A stretch of 64,000 bases of DNA from CAVSIS01 sp963814875 (lineage in GTDB: Bacteria > Acidobacteriota > Thermoanaerobaculia > Thermoanaerobaculales > Sulfomarinibacteraceae). Every line of letters begins with the position of its first letter. Within the stretch, counting starts at the first letter, position 1. The stretch spans positions 9,956-73,955 of the forward strand of contig CAWFFJ010000037.1 in assembly GCA_963814875.1 (NCBI GenBank), given 5' to 3'. Shown one piece after another: positions 15,666 to 25,787 of this stretch. The position numbers were made by a program, and so were the translations under genes. A model generated the notes under the pieces. The model was not told the DNA's origin. It searched no databases and saw nothing but the letters and a program-made list of their open reading frames with translations.

Positions 15666-18236
15666 TCAGTGAGGCGTCGTCGGGTCTGACCGCTTCGATG
15701 ACCTGAGCAGGGCCTCAAACCCCGGGTCATTGCGAAGTGGGTCGAACCAGGGGAAGCGAAACCAGATCGGGCTCAGCCCGGCGGCGACGGCCTTCTCGGC
15801 GTGCAGCACCGCACTATGCGGTTCACCCACCAGCGCGAGCACCAGTGCGGCCTGGAAGTGGAGCTCGCTCGCCGGGTCGTTGCCCGTGGTCATGGACATG
15901 GCCTGGTCGAGAACGGCGACCGCGTCGCTGGCCCGGCCGAGCTGGGCCAGGCAGTACGCCTTTTGCAGCAGCTCGTCGCGTCGAGGGTGCTGGTCGCGGG
16001 CGAGGGTGTCGAGCACTTGTCTGTAGAGCTCGTCCGCCTGATCAGGCTCGCCGAGGAGATCGTGAATGTCGGCCAGGTTGAGCACCGCCTGGGTATTGGT
16101 GGGCTGCAGCGCTCGTGCTGCCTCCAGGGCAGTCAGGGCGGTCCGGTAGCGTCCGACCAGCATGTCGGCCATTCCGAGGTTTGTGAAATCGCCCGGAGCG
16201 TTGGTGAGCTTCACGAGGCGCTCGAGGAAGGGAATCGCGCGTTCCGGGTCCTGGTAGGTGAGGGGCTCCGTGAGCGAGCTCAGGGCGAACGTGTTGTCCG
16301 GGTCGATCTCCAAAGCGCGATTGAGCAGCCTCTCGGCGGCGGCCATGTCGCCGCGGCGCATCTCGAACTGGCCGAACGCGACGAACGCCTGCCATGAGGG
16401 CCGGAGCTGGACTCTGGCCTGGTGGTACCGCATTGCGTCGTCAAAGCGGTCCTCCGCCTCCGCGAGCCTGGCATTCTCGGCGAGCAGCTCCGGATCGCTC
16501 GGGGAGACCTTCTCGAGGGCCTCAATGGCGCGGCGCTCGCCGGCGAGGTCGTCGGTGGCGGCGGCGAGCTGGAACGACGCCTTCAGGATGCGGGCGTCGT
16601 TGGGCGCGACTCTCAGGCCGGCGGCGACAGCGTTGGTCGCCTGCTCCAGGTGGCGCGCGTCTCGAATGGTCCGGTACAGCGAGCGAGCGCAGCTGACCTC
16701 CGCCGTGTAGCAGTCGAGGAGCTTGGGCGATGATGTGCGAACCGACCGCAGTTCGGCCAGGATCGCGTCCTTGTCGATGCCGGGGGGGCTCGTGTCGAGG
16801 AGGTGCTCCGCCTCGAGGAATCGGCGCAGGTCCTCCGGATGATCCGCGTGCGAAAGGACAACGTCGGGGTCGGGTCGATGCCTGGGGAAGAGCGACCCGA
16901 ACTGCGCCGCGACGGTGTCCACGGCGAGGCCGAGGGAGTCTGTGGGGAGGTCGAGCGCCACCGTCCTGACGAGAGAGCCGTCCGCTCCTCGCAGCCGCCG
17001 CAGCTCGAGGTGGGCCGTCAGCCCGCTGGGGCTCGCCGTCACGGCGACAACCTCGTCCGCGGCGACCGCCCTGGCAATCTCTGCAGGGCTGCCGTGGACG
17101 GCATCGATCTCGTGTGGGTCGACGGCGAGCAGGCTCCGGGTGGCGGCGACGTTGTTGAGGAGCGTGATACGGACGGCATCCGCGAGCAGCCGAGCATCCT
17201 CGGTGGGGTTCTCGGCGACGATCTCGACCCTCGGCACCGCGACCACGAGCGGAGGCTTCGGGCGCTGCAGCCACCACCAGGCACCGGCGGTCGCTGCGAT
17301 GGCGAGCACGATCGCCGCCATGGCCGCCCAACGGCTCCGGCGCAGCAGGCGCCGCCTGCGGGCGCGGGAGGTGACCCGGGAGACCGACGCCGCGTCGAGG
17401 GTTTCCGTACCATGGACGGCGGCCAGCCCGGCGAGTGCCTTCGCCACGTCGCCCGTGCTCTCGGGCCGCCGGCGCGGGTCCTTCTCGAGCAGGCTCTCGA
17501 CCAGCAGCTCGACCTCGACTGGGATCTCGGGTCTCAGCTTCCTGACCGGAGCCGGGTGGTGGCGCACGACCCGATGCATGGTTTCCAGCGGGGAGAATCC
17601 CTGGAAGGGGTGCGTGCCGGTGAGCATCTCGTAGAGCAGCGAGCCGAGCGAGAAAAGGTCCGAGCGGGTGTCGACGGGGCGTCCGGACGCCTGCTCCGGC
17701 GACATCGCCCGGCTGGTGCCCATGACGACGCCCTCCTCGGTCAGGGTTTCCTCGCGGTGCTCCGGATCGGTCGACTTGGCGAGCCCGAAGTCGAGGATCT
17801 TGACCTGACCGCGGGCGTCGATGAGCACGTTGTCGGCCTTGAGGTCGCGGTGGACGATGCCGCGGTCGTGGGCCGCCTCGAGGCCCTCGGCGATCTGGCG
17901 GCCGATGTCGAGTGCGTCGGCGACCGGGAGCTGTCCGGTGGCAATACGCGTCGCCAGGGAGGTCCCCTGGACCAGCTCCATCACGATGTAGTCGCGGCCT
18001 TCGTGCTCGACGACGTCGTAAACCTGGGCGATGCGGCGATGGGTCAGGGCCGCCGCCGACCGGGCTTCGCGGAGCAGCCGCTGACGCCGGTCGGGCGAGA
18101 GCTCCTTGGCGACGTGGATGCACTTGATCGCGACCGAACGCTGGAGGCGCTCGTCCCAGGCCTCGTACACGGTCCCCATGCCGCCGCTTCCGAGCAGCCT
18201 CTCGATGCGATAGGGACCGACGCGCTCGTCATGCAC
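15666..18236 (-). CDS. transmembrane Ser/Thr protein kinase with periplasmic TPR domain (copy 2)
   Basis: 856 residues with the same architecture and numbering as copy 1: GSGGMG loop, Lys38, HRDLKADN Asp131, DFG 149-151, GTSRAMSPEQA activation segment and a membrane helix at about 302-322. The extracytoplasmic half has the same unassigned segment and then TPR-like repeats (LGMADMLVGRYRTALTALEA, and LNLADIHDLLGEPDQADEL). Residues 1-260 are nearly identical to copy 1. The TPR part keeps the repeat pattern but differs at many positions, as expected if each copy senses a different partner. GTG start with TAGAAT 7 nt upstream. A separate promoter for each copy means they need not be co-expressed. 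Confidence 0.93.
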   Translation of the reverse strand: MHDERVGPYRIERLLGSGGMGTVYEAWDERLQRSVAIKCIHVAKELSPDRRQRLLREARSAAALTHRRIAQVYDVVEHEGRDYIVMELVQGTSLATRIATGQLPVADALDIGRQIAEGLEAAHDRGIVHRDLKADNVLIDARGQVKILDFGLAKSTDPEHREETLTEEGVVMGTSRAMSPEQASGRPVDTRSDLFSLGSLLYEMLTGTHPFQGFSPLETMHRVVRHHPAPVRKLRPEIPVEVELLVESLLEKDPRRRPESTGDVAKALAGLAAVHGTETLDAASVSRVTSRARRRRLLRRSRWAAMAAIVLAIAATAGAWWWLQRPKPPLVVAVPRVEIVAENPTEDARLLADAVRITLLNNVAATRSLLAVDPHEIDAVHGSPAEIARAVAADEVVAVTASPSGLTAHLELRRLRGADGSLVRTVALDLPTDSLGLAVDTVAAQFGSLFPRHRPDPDVVLSHADHPEDLRRFLEAEHLLDTSPPGIDKDAILAELRSVRTSSPKLLDCYTAEVSCARSLYRTIRDARHLEQATNAVAAGLRVAPNDARILKASFQLAAATDDLAGERRAIEALEKVSPSDPELLAENARLAEAEDRFDDAMRYHQARVQLRPSWQAFVAFGQFEMRRGDMAAAERLLNRALEIDPDNTFALSSLTEPLTYQDPERAIPFLERLVKLTNAPGDFTNLGMADMLVGRYRTALTALEAARALQPTNTQAVLNLADIHDLLGEPDQADELYRQVLDTLARDQHPRRDELLQKAYCLAQLGRASDAVAVLDQAMSMTTGNDPASELHFQAALVLALVGEPHSAVLHAEKAVAAGLSPIWFRFPWFDPLRNDPGFEALLRSSKRSDPTTPH

Positions 18237-18243
18237 GGTTCGG

Positions 18244-18249
18244 ATTCTA
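18244..18249 (-). promoter_or_regulatory. -10 hexamer TAGAAT of TPR kinase 2, leaderless arrangement
   Basis: TAGAAT on the minus strand is separated by 7 nt from the GTG at 18234-18236, matching kinase 1. Confidence 0.6.
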
Positions 18250-18376
18250 GCTTTCTCATCTCATGATCGCGCCGTCCGGCGGGGGATTTCGGCAAACTCG
18301 GAGTTTCGGGGCATGCCGCCGGGCGACGGCTCGTGGCGGTCTCTGCTATCGTCGGGGGCTCCCGGAGGAGTTCGTC

Positions 18377-19549
18377 ATGAGGGATCGGGTCAATCCGGCG
18401 GTCACCTACATGGACGAGTCGATCATCCGCGAGATGACGCGGGTGGCAGAAACGTACGACGCGGTCAACCTGGCCCAGGGCTTCCCCGAGTACCCGCTCG
18501 CCGACGGGGTCCGCGCGGCCGTCCACGCCGCGATCGACGCCGGCCACAACCACTACACCCGGACCTGGGGCGACCCGTTCCTGCGCCGGCGGCTCGCCAC
18601 GTTTCTCCACGATGCGTGGGGGCTGTCCTACGATCCCGAGGACGAGCTGGTGGTCACCTGCGGCGCCTCCGAGGCGATCATGGCGAGCCTGCTCGCACTG
18701 CTGCCCCGGGGCGCCACGGCGGTGCTGCCCGAGCCGATCTACGAGAACTATCTGCCCGCGGTCCGCCTCGCCGGGGCGATTCCCGCCATCCTCCCGATCG
18801 ACCCGTTCACCGGCGCATGGGACGCGGCCGAGCTCGACCGCCTCTGCCGCGGCGCCGCGGTGCTGGTCCTGAACACCCCCGCCAACCCCCATGGCAAGGT
18901 GTGGCGGCGTGAGGAGATCGAGGTCCTCGCCGAGATCCTCGAGCGGCACGACGTCCTGTTAGTCACCGACGAGACCTACGCCTGGATCACCGATCCTGCA
19001 CACCCGCACGTCGCCCCCGCGACGGTGTCGAGGCTGCGCGATCGCACAGTGAGCATCGCGTCGTTCTCGAAGACCTATGCCGTGACCGGGTGGCGGGTCG
19101 GCTTCGCGGCGGCGCCGGCGCCTCTGATGGCGGCCATTCGCAAGGTCCACGACTTCCTGACCGTGTGCGCCCCGGCGCCATTCCAGCGCGCTCTGGTCGT
19201 GGCACTGGATCTGCCGGCGAGCTTCTACACGACGATGGCGGTGACATACCGGCGGCGCCACGACCTGCTCGCGGATGGGCTGACGGCAGCCGGGTGGCGG
19301 GTCAACCGGCCCCAAGGTTCATACTTCCTGCTCGTCGACCTGGCCGGGATGGGAATCGAGGACGACCGGGCGTGGGCCGTGGACCTGGCCCGTACGCGCG
19401 GCGTCGCCGGAGTTCCAGGCTCGGCGTTTCTGTGGGACGGCCTGCCCCATGAGGACCGGCCGTCGGACCGACGCGGGCGTTTCCTGCGCCTGTCCTTCGG
19501 CAAGCGAGACGAGCTCCTGATCGAGGCCCTGCGCCGCCTCGCGGGCTAG
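18377..19549 (+). CDS. class I/II pyridoxal-phosphate aminotransferase
   Basis: 390 residues of fold-type I PLP enzyme. Features are VNLAQGFPEYP near the N-terminus, YTRTWGDPFLRRRLA, GASEAIMASLLAL, NTPANPHGKVW, DETYAWI and the PLP Lys at about residue 232 in SIASFSKTYAVTGWRVGF. The pattern is closest to the kynurenine/methionine aminotransferase (KAT/YbdL) group, which uses 2-oxo acids such as pyruvate or oxoglutarate. The exact amino donor cannot be told from sequence. Start ATG 18377 has GGAGGAG 6 nt upstream, and a TATCGT -10 lies at 18347-18352. It is divergent from the kinase pair. Confidence 0.9.
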   Translation: MRDRVNPAVTYMDESIIREMTRVAETYDAVNLAQGFPEYPLADGVRAAVHAAIDAGHNHYTRTWGDPFLRRRLATFLHDAWGLSYDPEDELVVTCGASEAIMASLLALLPRGATAVLPEPIYENYLPAVRLAGAIPAILPIDPFTGAWDAAELDRLCRGAAVLVLNTPANPHGKVWRREEIEVLAEILERHDVLLVTDETYAWITDPAHPHVAPATVSRLRDRTVSIASFSKTYAVTGWRVGFAAAPAPLMAAIRKVHDFLTVCAPAPFQRALVVALDLPASFYTTMAVTYRRRHDLLADGLTAAGWRVNRPQGSYFLLVDLAGMGIEDDRAWAVDLARTRGVAGVPGSAFLWDGLPHEDRPSDRRGRFLRLSFGKRDELLIEALRRLAG

Positions 19550-19642
19550 CATCCGGGCCACTTCTCGACGAGACAAGCTTGCACCGGCGCGAAGGTGCGG
19601 CTAGTCTGTCGGGCGGTATCGACTCCCAGTCCGGAGGTGGCC

Positions 19643-20626
19643 ATGCCCAGGTTAAGAGCGGCCGGCGTCGCGTTCGCCGTGGTTGCGATGCTGGCTTCGT
19701 CGTCAGCGAGCGTCCGTGCGGTCGAGCCGGAGGCTCAGCCAGATGCCGGGCAGCTGGCGAAGAAGCTCCACACCATCGTGCAGGAGAAGAAGGTCCCCCA
19801 AGATCTGTGGGTCGAGACGATCGACGGCGAGCGTCCCGACCCGCGCGAGATGATCGTCTACGGCTCCGGTGTCGGTGTGTGGGCGGGGACGCGCCAGTTC
19901 CCGGTAACCGAGAAGGAGATGCTGAAGGCCCTCAAGCTGCTCGACCGGGTCGGGTTCGCCTCGATGCCGGACCGCGTCAAAGGGCCGAAGCCGGCACACG
20001 TCGAGGAGGGCGGCGAACCGGACTCCACCATGATCATGCGGGCCGTGACCCTGACCATCGGCGATCTCAGCAAGACGGTGATCCAGGACAACAAGGCGTG
20101 GAAGCTCGAGTCGTTCGAGAAGCTCCGAGAGAAGCTGGTGAAGATCTTCCGCAAGGCTGCGACGCAGGGCATCGAGGCCTCGAGCCTCGACGACGGGCTC
20201 GCGAAGCTCGCGTCCGGCGCGTTGGCACCGGAGGTGCTCCAGGTGTTGGTCAACGCGCCCCAGCAGCGCGGCCTCCGCTCCCAGGAGGGCCAGGGGTGGG
20301 TGCTCCGGGTCAACCACGGCCTCATCGAGGTCGAGCCTCACAGCCTGGAGACCGGCTACGGCCGGCCGGTCACCCGCCGGATCAGGCCCGAGCAGGCTCG
20401 GCAGATCGCGGCGTGGTTGCGGGAGGCGGGCTTTGCCGACATGCCGCCGAACGTCTACGACGCGGGCTACACCGACCTTTCGGTGACCGTGCTGGGACGC
20501 GAGAAGAGCATCCAGGCGCGGGAGTTCGCGGGCCGCGACCCGGCCGCTGAGGCAGCGCTGAGGGCGCGGTTTCGCGCGCTTCGCGATCGCCTCGAGGGGC
20601 TTGCGCTGTCAATCATGAAGGGCTGA
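19643..20626 (+). CDS. exported hypothetical protein
   Basis: 327 residues. An N-terminal signal peptide (RLRAAGVAFAVVAMLASSSASVRA) is followed by a soluble periplasmic domain. I see no catalytic motif or family name. Two similar halves can be discerned: 'IVYGSGVGVWAGTRQFPVTEKEMLKALKLL' in the first and 'IEVEPHSLETGYGRPVTRRIRPEQARQIAAWL' in the second each precede a segment with MPD/MPPNVYD and a beta-rich stretch, suggesting an internal duplication. ATG 19643 is preceded by GGAGGT, and TAGTCT about 38 bp upstream may be the -10. The 206-bp gap to the next gene holds a TACGAT candidate -10 and nothing else I can name. Confidence 0.75.
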   Translation: MPRLRAAGVAFAVVAMLASSSASVRAVEPEAQPDAGQLAKKLHTIVQEKKVPQDLWVETIDGERPDPREMIVYGSGVGVWAGTRQFPVTEKEMLKALKLLDRVGFASMPDRVKGPKPAHVEEGGEPDSTMIMRAVTLTIGDLSKTVIQDNKAWKLESFEKLREKLVKIFRKAATQGIEASSLDDGLAKLASGALAPEVLQVLVNAPQQRGLRSQEGQGWVLRVNHGLIEVEPHSLETGYGRPVTRRIRPEQARQIAAWLREAGFADMPPNVYDAGYTDLSVTVLGREKSIQAREFAGRDPAAEAALRARFRALRDRLEGLALSIMKG

Positions 20627-20832
20627 GCGGGGTGGTCGGGGCGATCACGAGCCACGAGCCGGTTTCGGATGCAGCTCGGCGACATCCTCGGGGCCGCGTC
20701 GAAAAATACTCGTTGGTCTTCGCCGGTGGTGCTGGACAGGGGACGAGGGGCGCGGTACGATATTTTTCATGTTCCCAAACTCGGGCGTCCGGACGCCCGC
20801 TCATCCTGGATCCGATCAAAGGAGGTTGTCTG

Positions 20833-23800
20833 ATGGCGATGTGTAGAAGGTTCACCATGGTCTGTGCGGTCGTGCTCGCAGCAGTGCTGGTCGTCCCGGC
20901 GCTGACGGCGAATGCGGCCCTACCCAATCGAGCGCCGGACATTGTCAAGACGACGCCCCGCGCGGTCGTTTCGCAGCCGCTCGCGGACATCGCCCGTGAG
21001 TACGTCCAGCAGCACCAGGGCCAGAAGCCGGGTTCGATCCAGTACCGCGAGATCAACCCGAAGAACGTCGACGTACCGGACCGGGTGACCAACGCCCTGT
21101 CGCCCGCGGGTCAGGTCGACCCGGTGGTCCAGAGCAAGCTCGGGCCGCTCGCGATGCCCGCCCCGACGGTCAACATCGAGGGCGTGATCAACAACGACAA
21201 CACATCCGTCCTCGGTTTCGGGGTGGAGCCCCCGGACACCGAAGGTGACGTCGGCCCGAACTACTACGTGGAGTGGGTCAACCTCTTGGTCCAGATCTTC
21301 GACAAGAACGGCAACTCCGTGGCGGGTCCGTTCGCGGGCAACACGCTCTTCACCGCCCTCGGCGGCACCTGCGCAAGCTCCAACGACGGCGACCCGATTG
21401 TGCTGTACGACAGCATCTCGGGCCGTTGGATGCTGAGCCAGTTCACCGGAGACAACCACCAGTGCATCGCGGTGTCGACGAGCGGCGACCCGCTCAGCAC
21501 CTACTACCTGTACGACTTCAGCTTCGGTTCGGCGTTCCCGGACTACCCGAAGTTCGGCGTCTGGCCCGACGGCTACTACTACACCGCCAGGGCCTTCGAC
21601 CCGTCGTTCTCGGGGCCGATCGTCGGCGCCTTCGACCGTGCGGCGATGATCGCCGGGAACCCGGCGACGTTCGTGGGCTTCACGCTCGACTACTACGACT
21701 TCGACAACTGGTTCTACGCCTACCTGCCGGCCGATCTCGACGGTCCGATCCCGCCGCCGCCGGATGCGCCGGGGATCTTCGGCGAGTTCATCGACGACTC
21801 CTTTTTGGTGCCGGCGCCCTACAACGTCGACGGCCTCCAATTGCTGCAGATGGTTCCCGACTATGTGACCCCGGCCAACACGACACTGTCGGAGCTGGCC
21901 TGGATCCCGGTCGCCGCGTTCGACTCCGACCTGTGCGGCTACGCCCGCAACTGCATCAAGCAGCTGGGAACCGCCGAGGGGATGGACGCGCTCTCCGACC
22001 GGCTGATGTACCGCTTCAAGTACCGCAACTTCGGTGACCACCAGACCCTGATGGGGTCGCACAGCGTGGACGCGACCGGTACGGACGTCGCGGGCGTGCG
22101 GTGGTACGAGCTCCGTGCATCGTCCGGAGGCACCGACTGGGACGTCTACCAGCAGGGCACCTTCGCACCCGACAGCACCAGCCGATGGATGGGCGACGTC
22201 GCAATGGACGGCTCCGGCAACATGCTGATCGGCTACAGCGCGTCGTCGACCGCGATCTACCCGAGCGTGCGTGCAGCTGGCCGCCTTGCGGGCGACCCGC
22301 TCAACACGATGGCTCAGGGCGAGCTCAACGTTGTCGACGGCACCGGCTACAAGACCAGCGGCTACTACCGCTGGGGCGACTACTCGACGGTGTCGGTCGA
22401 CCCGACCGACGACTGCACCTTCTGGATCGCCCAGGAGTACGTGGCGATATCCGGCAGCTTCCAGTGGGCGACCCGCATCGCGGCGATCAAGTTCCCGACC
22501 TGCGGCGGACCCTCGGGTGAGGTCTCCGGCACCGTGACCAACTCGGTCACCTCGGACCCGATCGCGGGTGCGACGGTCGAGTTTGTGGGTCTCGGTGTTG
22601 TAGACCAATCTCCCAACGACGGCGGAACCTACTCCACCGTCACCGACGGCTCGGGCAACTACTCGATCAGCCTCCCGGTCGACACCTATGATGCGACCGC
22701 GAGCCAGTTCGGGTTCGGCCCCGAGACCGTGAACGGCATCGCCGTCACGGACGGTGGCGCCGTGGTCCAGGACTTCGCGCTCGCACCCGTGGGCAACGCG
22801 GAGTTCGACGGCTACGTGACCGACGCCGGTCATGGCTGGCCGCTGTACGCGAAGATCGAAATCGGCGTCGGCGCGGCGCCAGTTGCGAGCCTCTACACCA
22901 ACCCGTTCAACGGCTACTACGACGTGGAGCTGCCCCAGGGCATGAGCTACCACTTCACCGTGACGCCGATGTACCCGGGTTACACGCCTCAGCAGGAGGA
23001 TGTGGTCCTCCCGCCGCAGGGCATGGCGAAGAACTTCGCATTCACGCCCATCTCACCGGCATGCACGGCGCCAGGCTACGGTCCCGCAGCCGGATCGAAG
23101 CTGAATGAGGGCTTTGAAGACATCTTCCCGCCGGCCGGCTGGTCGGTCACCGGCTCAGGCGGATGGTACAGCTCGGCCACCACGGGCCGGTCCAACTACA
23201 CCGGCGGTACAGGCAACGCGGCCGACGCCGACAGCGACTGGTGGGGCACCGGCATGACCACGACCATGTACTCGCCGGTCATGGACGTGTCCGCTGCCGT
23301 CTCCCTGACCTTCGAGTTCAAGTACGACTTCTACGATTTCCTTGGCAGCGACCAAGGGTCCGTGGACGTGAGCAGCGACGGCGGAGCGAACTGGACCACG
23401 GTCAAGAGCTGGAGTTTTGCCAGCGACCGCGGGCCGAAAACGTTCACCATGGACGCCACCGCGCTGCTCGGCGGCTCCACCCAGGCGCAGATCCGGTTCA
23501 TCTACGACGCCCCCGGTTGGGACTGGTGGTTCGAGGTCGACGACGTCAAGCTCTTCGACCCGAACGCGCCATGCACCCCGCTTCCCGGCGCCCTCGTTGC
23601 CGGCTTCGTGACCGACGCCAACAACCAGATGGCGATCAACGGCGCCACCGTTGAGAGCAACACCGGCTCGATGACCCACACCATGGGCACGCCGGACGAC
23701 CCGGGCATTCCGGACGGCTTCTGGTGGAACTTCGAGGGCATGCCGGGCCTCGGCCCGTCGACCCGGACCTTCACCGCCGGCGCCAACGGCTACGTGTCCG

Positions 23801-25623
23801 AGGAGGTTGTGCTCAACCTCGTTCCCGACACCATGAACCAGATCAACTTCTCGCTTGGCGCAGGCTGGCTCGAGATCGTTCCGACGGAGCTCAGCGAGCG
23901 CCTGTACTGGGGCGAGGAGAGCCACCAGGACATGGACATCATCAACCACGGCTCGGCCGATGCCGACGTGGCGCTCAGCACAGTACCGGTCAAGGTCAGC
24001 TGGCCCCACGCGTCGCCGGTCAAGGACACGAGGAACCTCCCCGGTAACACGCAGCCGAAGTCCATCGGCCGTGCGCAGCACCTCGGTCCCGTCGCCCAGA
24101 CGCCGCACCCGAACCTCGTCCTCGCGGGCGTGCAGGCTTACGGCGTCAATCTCAACACGTCGACCCTCGTCGACTGGCCGGACGTCACCGCGCCGGGAAC
24201 CTGGAACTCCATCTCCGGCGGCATGGGGAGCTACTTCGGAGGCGACTTCCTGCAGGGCGACTTCTCGACGCTCTACGTCGTGGACTACGGCACCAACACC
24301 TTCGAGGCCGTGGACACCACCAGCGGCGCGGCGACGGTCATCGGGCCAGCCGTTCCGAACGGCGGCGAGTCCTGGACCGGACTCTCCGCGGCGGTCGACG
24401 GGACGATGTACGCGAGCGCCACGACCTGCTCGGCCTCGACGCTTTACACCATCAACGTCAACACCGGGGCACCCGCGGCGATCGGACCGATCACCAACGG
24501 CGCCTGCATCATCGACATCGCGATCAACGCGGAGGGTGACCTCTACGGCGTCGACCTCATCACCGACTCGCTGGTGAAGATCGACACCACGACCGGCGCG
24601 GGGACCGTGATCGGCTCCCTCGGCGCCGCCGCCAACTACGCCCAGGGCCTGGACTTCGACGAGGTCTCCGGGGTCCTGTACTGGGCGGCCTACACCGCGT
24701 CTGGCGAGCTCCGGGTCATCGACACCACCACGGGCGCGAGCACCCTCGTCGGGGCGTTCCCGGGTGGAGCCGAGGTCGACTCCTTCGCCATCGCCACCTC
24801 CGCGGGGGGTGGTGGGCTGCCGTGGCTCGAGCTCACACCTGAGGATGGTGTGGTGCCGAGCAACGAGGGCGACCTGCCCATCGACGCGCACTTCATCGCG
24901 AACGGCGCGCCGCACTTCGGCCTGTACCAGGCGAAGATCAAGCTGACCCAGGACACGCCGTACTCGGTGCCGGACGTGCCCGTTTGCTTCACCAAGGCGT
25001 TCGACGACATGCCGGTACCTCCGCAGGGCGTCTGGAACGAGGATGCGTACGTGGCGTCGGTGGCCGGGGCCCTTCCGGGTATCGGCTGTGGCAGCAACAG
25101 CTTCTGCCCGGATGACGCGATGCTGCGTGGCAACGCGGCTCGCTGGCTCATGCTCCTGCGCTACGGTCCGCTCTACGGGCCGCCGCCGTGCACCGGCATC
25201 TTCAGTGACGTGGTGTGCGAATCGACACCCAACGCGGACTTCATCGAAGCTCTCTTCAACGACGGGATCTCGGCGGGCTGCTACTACGACCCGAATACGG
25301 GCGAGCGGCGGTTCTGCCCCGACGGGGTCTTCTCACGCCAGCAGATGGCGGTGCAGATCCTCCGCGCGACAGGCATGGTGGACCAGCCGCCGTACGAGGG
25401 GCTGTTCTCCGACATGCCGGTGTGCGATTCCGATCCGAACGTGTTCTGCTGGTCGCGGTGGGCGGAGGAGATGTTCCGCGAGAACATCACCGCCGGCTGC
25501 TTCTACGACGCAGGCAGCGGGGAGCGGAGATTCTGCCCGAACGACATCGTGCCTCGCGGCCACATGGCGGTCTTCTCCGAGCGTTCTTGGGGGCTGCCGT
25601 GCTGCGGCGAGTTCTGCAACTAA
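20833..25623 (+). CDS. large secreted multidomain surface protein with C-terminal SLH-like repeats
   Basis: 1596 residues from ATG 20833 (AAAGGAGG upstream). A signal peptide covers about residues 1-32. Residues 60-550 form a beta-rich region, propeller-like, with repeated WMLSQF and GYYYTARAFD type strands. Carboxypeptidase-regulatory-like beta domains follow (about 559-740), then a jelly-roll 'choice-of-anchor J' type domain (about 756-909), another regulatory-like domain (919-1000) and a beta-propeller-like repeat region (about 1093-1326, with repeated DTTTGA). The C-terminus (about 1390-1593) has three SLH-like repeats rich in Cys, ending in GERRFCPNDIVPRGHMAVF. The layout implies cell-surface display. 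No catalytic residues are recognised, so a binding or adhesion role is inferred. A perfect terminator follows. Confidence 0.87.
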   Translation: MAMCRRFTMVCAVVLAAVLVVPALTANAALPNRAPDIVKTTPRAVVSQPLADIAREYVQQHQGQKPGSIQYREINPKNVDVPDRVTNALSPAGQVDPVVQSKLGPLAMPAPTVNIEGVINNDNTSVLGFGVEPPDTEGDVGPNYYVEWVNLLVQIFDKNGNSVAGPFAGNTLFTALGGTCASSNDGDPIVLYDSISGRWMLSQFTGDNHQCIAVSTSGDPLSTYYLYDFSFGSAFPDYPKFGVWPDGYYYTARAFDPSFSGPIVGAFDRAAMIAGNPATFVGFTLDYYDFDNWFYAYLPADLDGPIPPPPDAPGIFGEFIDDSFLVPAPYNVDGLQLLQMVPDYVTPANTTLSELAWIPVAAFDSDLCGYARNCIKQLGTAEGMDALSDRLMYRFKYRNFGDHQTLMGSHSVDATGTDVAGVRWYELRASSGGTDWDVYQQGTFAPDSTSRWMGDVAMDGSGNMLIGYSASSTAIYPSVRAAGRLAGDPLNTMAQGELNVVDGTGYKTSGYYRWGDYSTVSVDPTDDCTFWIAQEYVAISGSFQWATRIAAIKFPTCGGPSGEVSGTVTNSVTSDPIAGATVEFVGLGVVDQSPNDGGTYSTVTDGSGNYSISLPVDTYDATASQFGFGPETVNGIAVTDGGAVVQDFALAPVGNAEFDGYVTDAGHGWPLYAKIEIGVGAAPVASLYTNPFNGYYDVELPQGMSYHFTVTPMYPGYTPQQEDVVLPPQGMAKNFAFTPISPACTAPGYGPAAGSKLNEGFEDIFPPAGWSVTGSGGWYSSATTGRSNYTGGTGNAADADSDWWGTGMTTTMYSPVMDVSAAVSLTFEFKYDFYDFLGSDQGSVDVSSDGGANWTTVKSWSFASDRGPKTFTMDATALLGGSTQAQIRFIYDAPGWDWWFEVDDVKLFDPNAPCTPLPGALVAGFVTDANNQMAINGATVESNTGSMTHTMGTPDDPGIPDGFWWNFEGMPGLGPSTRTFTAGANGYVSEEVVLNLVPDTMNQINFSLGAGWLEIVPTELSERLYWGEESHQDMDIINHGSADADVALSTVPVKVSWPHASPVKDTRNLPGNTQPKSIGRAQHLGPVAQTPHPNLVLAGVQAYGVNLNTSTLVDWPDVTAPGTWNSISGGMGSYFGGDFLQGDFSTLYVVDYGTNTFEAVDTTSGAATVIGPAVPNGGESWTGLSAAVDGTMYASATTCSASTLYTINVNTGAPAAIGPITNGACIIDIAINAEGDLYGVDLITDSLVKIDTTTGAGTVIGSLGAAANYAQGLDFDEVSGVLYWAAYTASGELRVIDTTTGASTLVGAFPGGAEVDSFAIATSAGGGGLPWLELTPEDGVVPSNEGDLPIDAHFIANGAPHFGLYQAKIKLTQDTPYSVPDVPVCFTKAFDDMPVPPQGVWNEDAYVASVAGALPGIGCGSNSFCPDDAMLRGNAARWLMLLRYGPLYGPPPCTGIFSDVVCESTPNADFIEALFNDGISAGCYYDPNTGERRFCPDGVFSRQQMAVQILRATGMVDQPPYEGLFSDMPVCDSDPNVFCWSRWAEEMFRENITAGCFYDAGSGERRFCPNDIVPRGHMAVFSERSWGLPCCGEFCN

Positions 25624-25670
25624 CTCACTCCTGACGTAACTGCCGGCCCCTCAGGGGCGCCGGCACGGAC

Positions 25671-25704
25671 AGCACCGGGCGGAAACGCCCGGTGCTTTTC
25701 TTTC
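25671..25704 (+). terminator. intrinsic terminator after the large SLH-like protein
   Basis: An 11-bp perfect stem (AGCACCGGGCG / CGCCCGGTGCT) with a GAAA tetraloop is followed by TTTTCTTTCT. This is a textbook rho-independent terminator. Confidence 0.9.
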
Positions 25705-25773
25705 TGCCTGGAGCGGTTCCGGTGCAGCCGTCGCGGGGGATCGTGTTGCTCATGAGCGCACACCGGGATCGGC

Positions 25774-25779
25774 TACAAT
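25774..25779 (+). promoter_or_regulatory. -10 hexamer TACAAT of the GT4-methyltransferase gene, leaderless arrangement
   Basis: TACAAT lies 8 nt before the ATG at 25788. No ribosome site is present. Confidence 0.55.
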
Positions 25780-25787
25780 CCGGTGCC

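Noticed and set aside
20920..24915. Two minus-strand open frames (677 and 586 codons) opposite the large surface protein
   Set aside because: Shadows of the real gene, with no family similarity and without ribosome sites.
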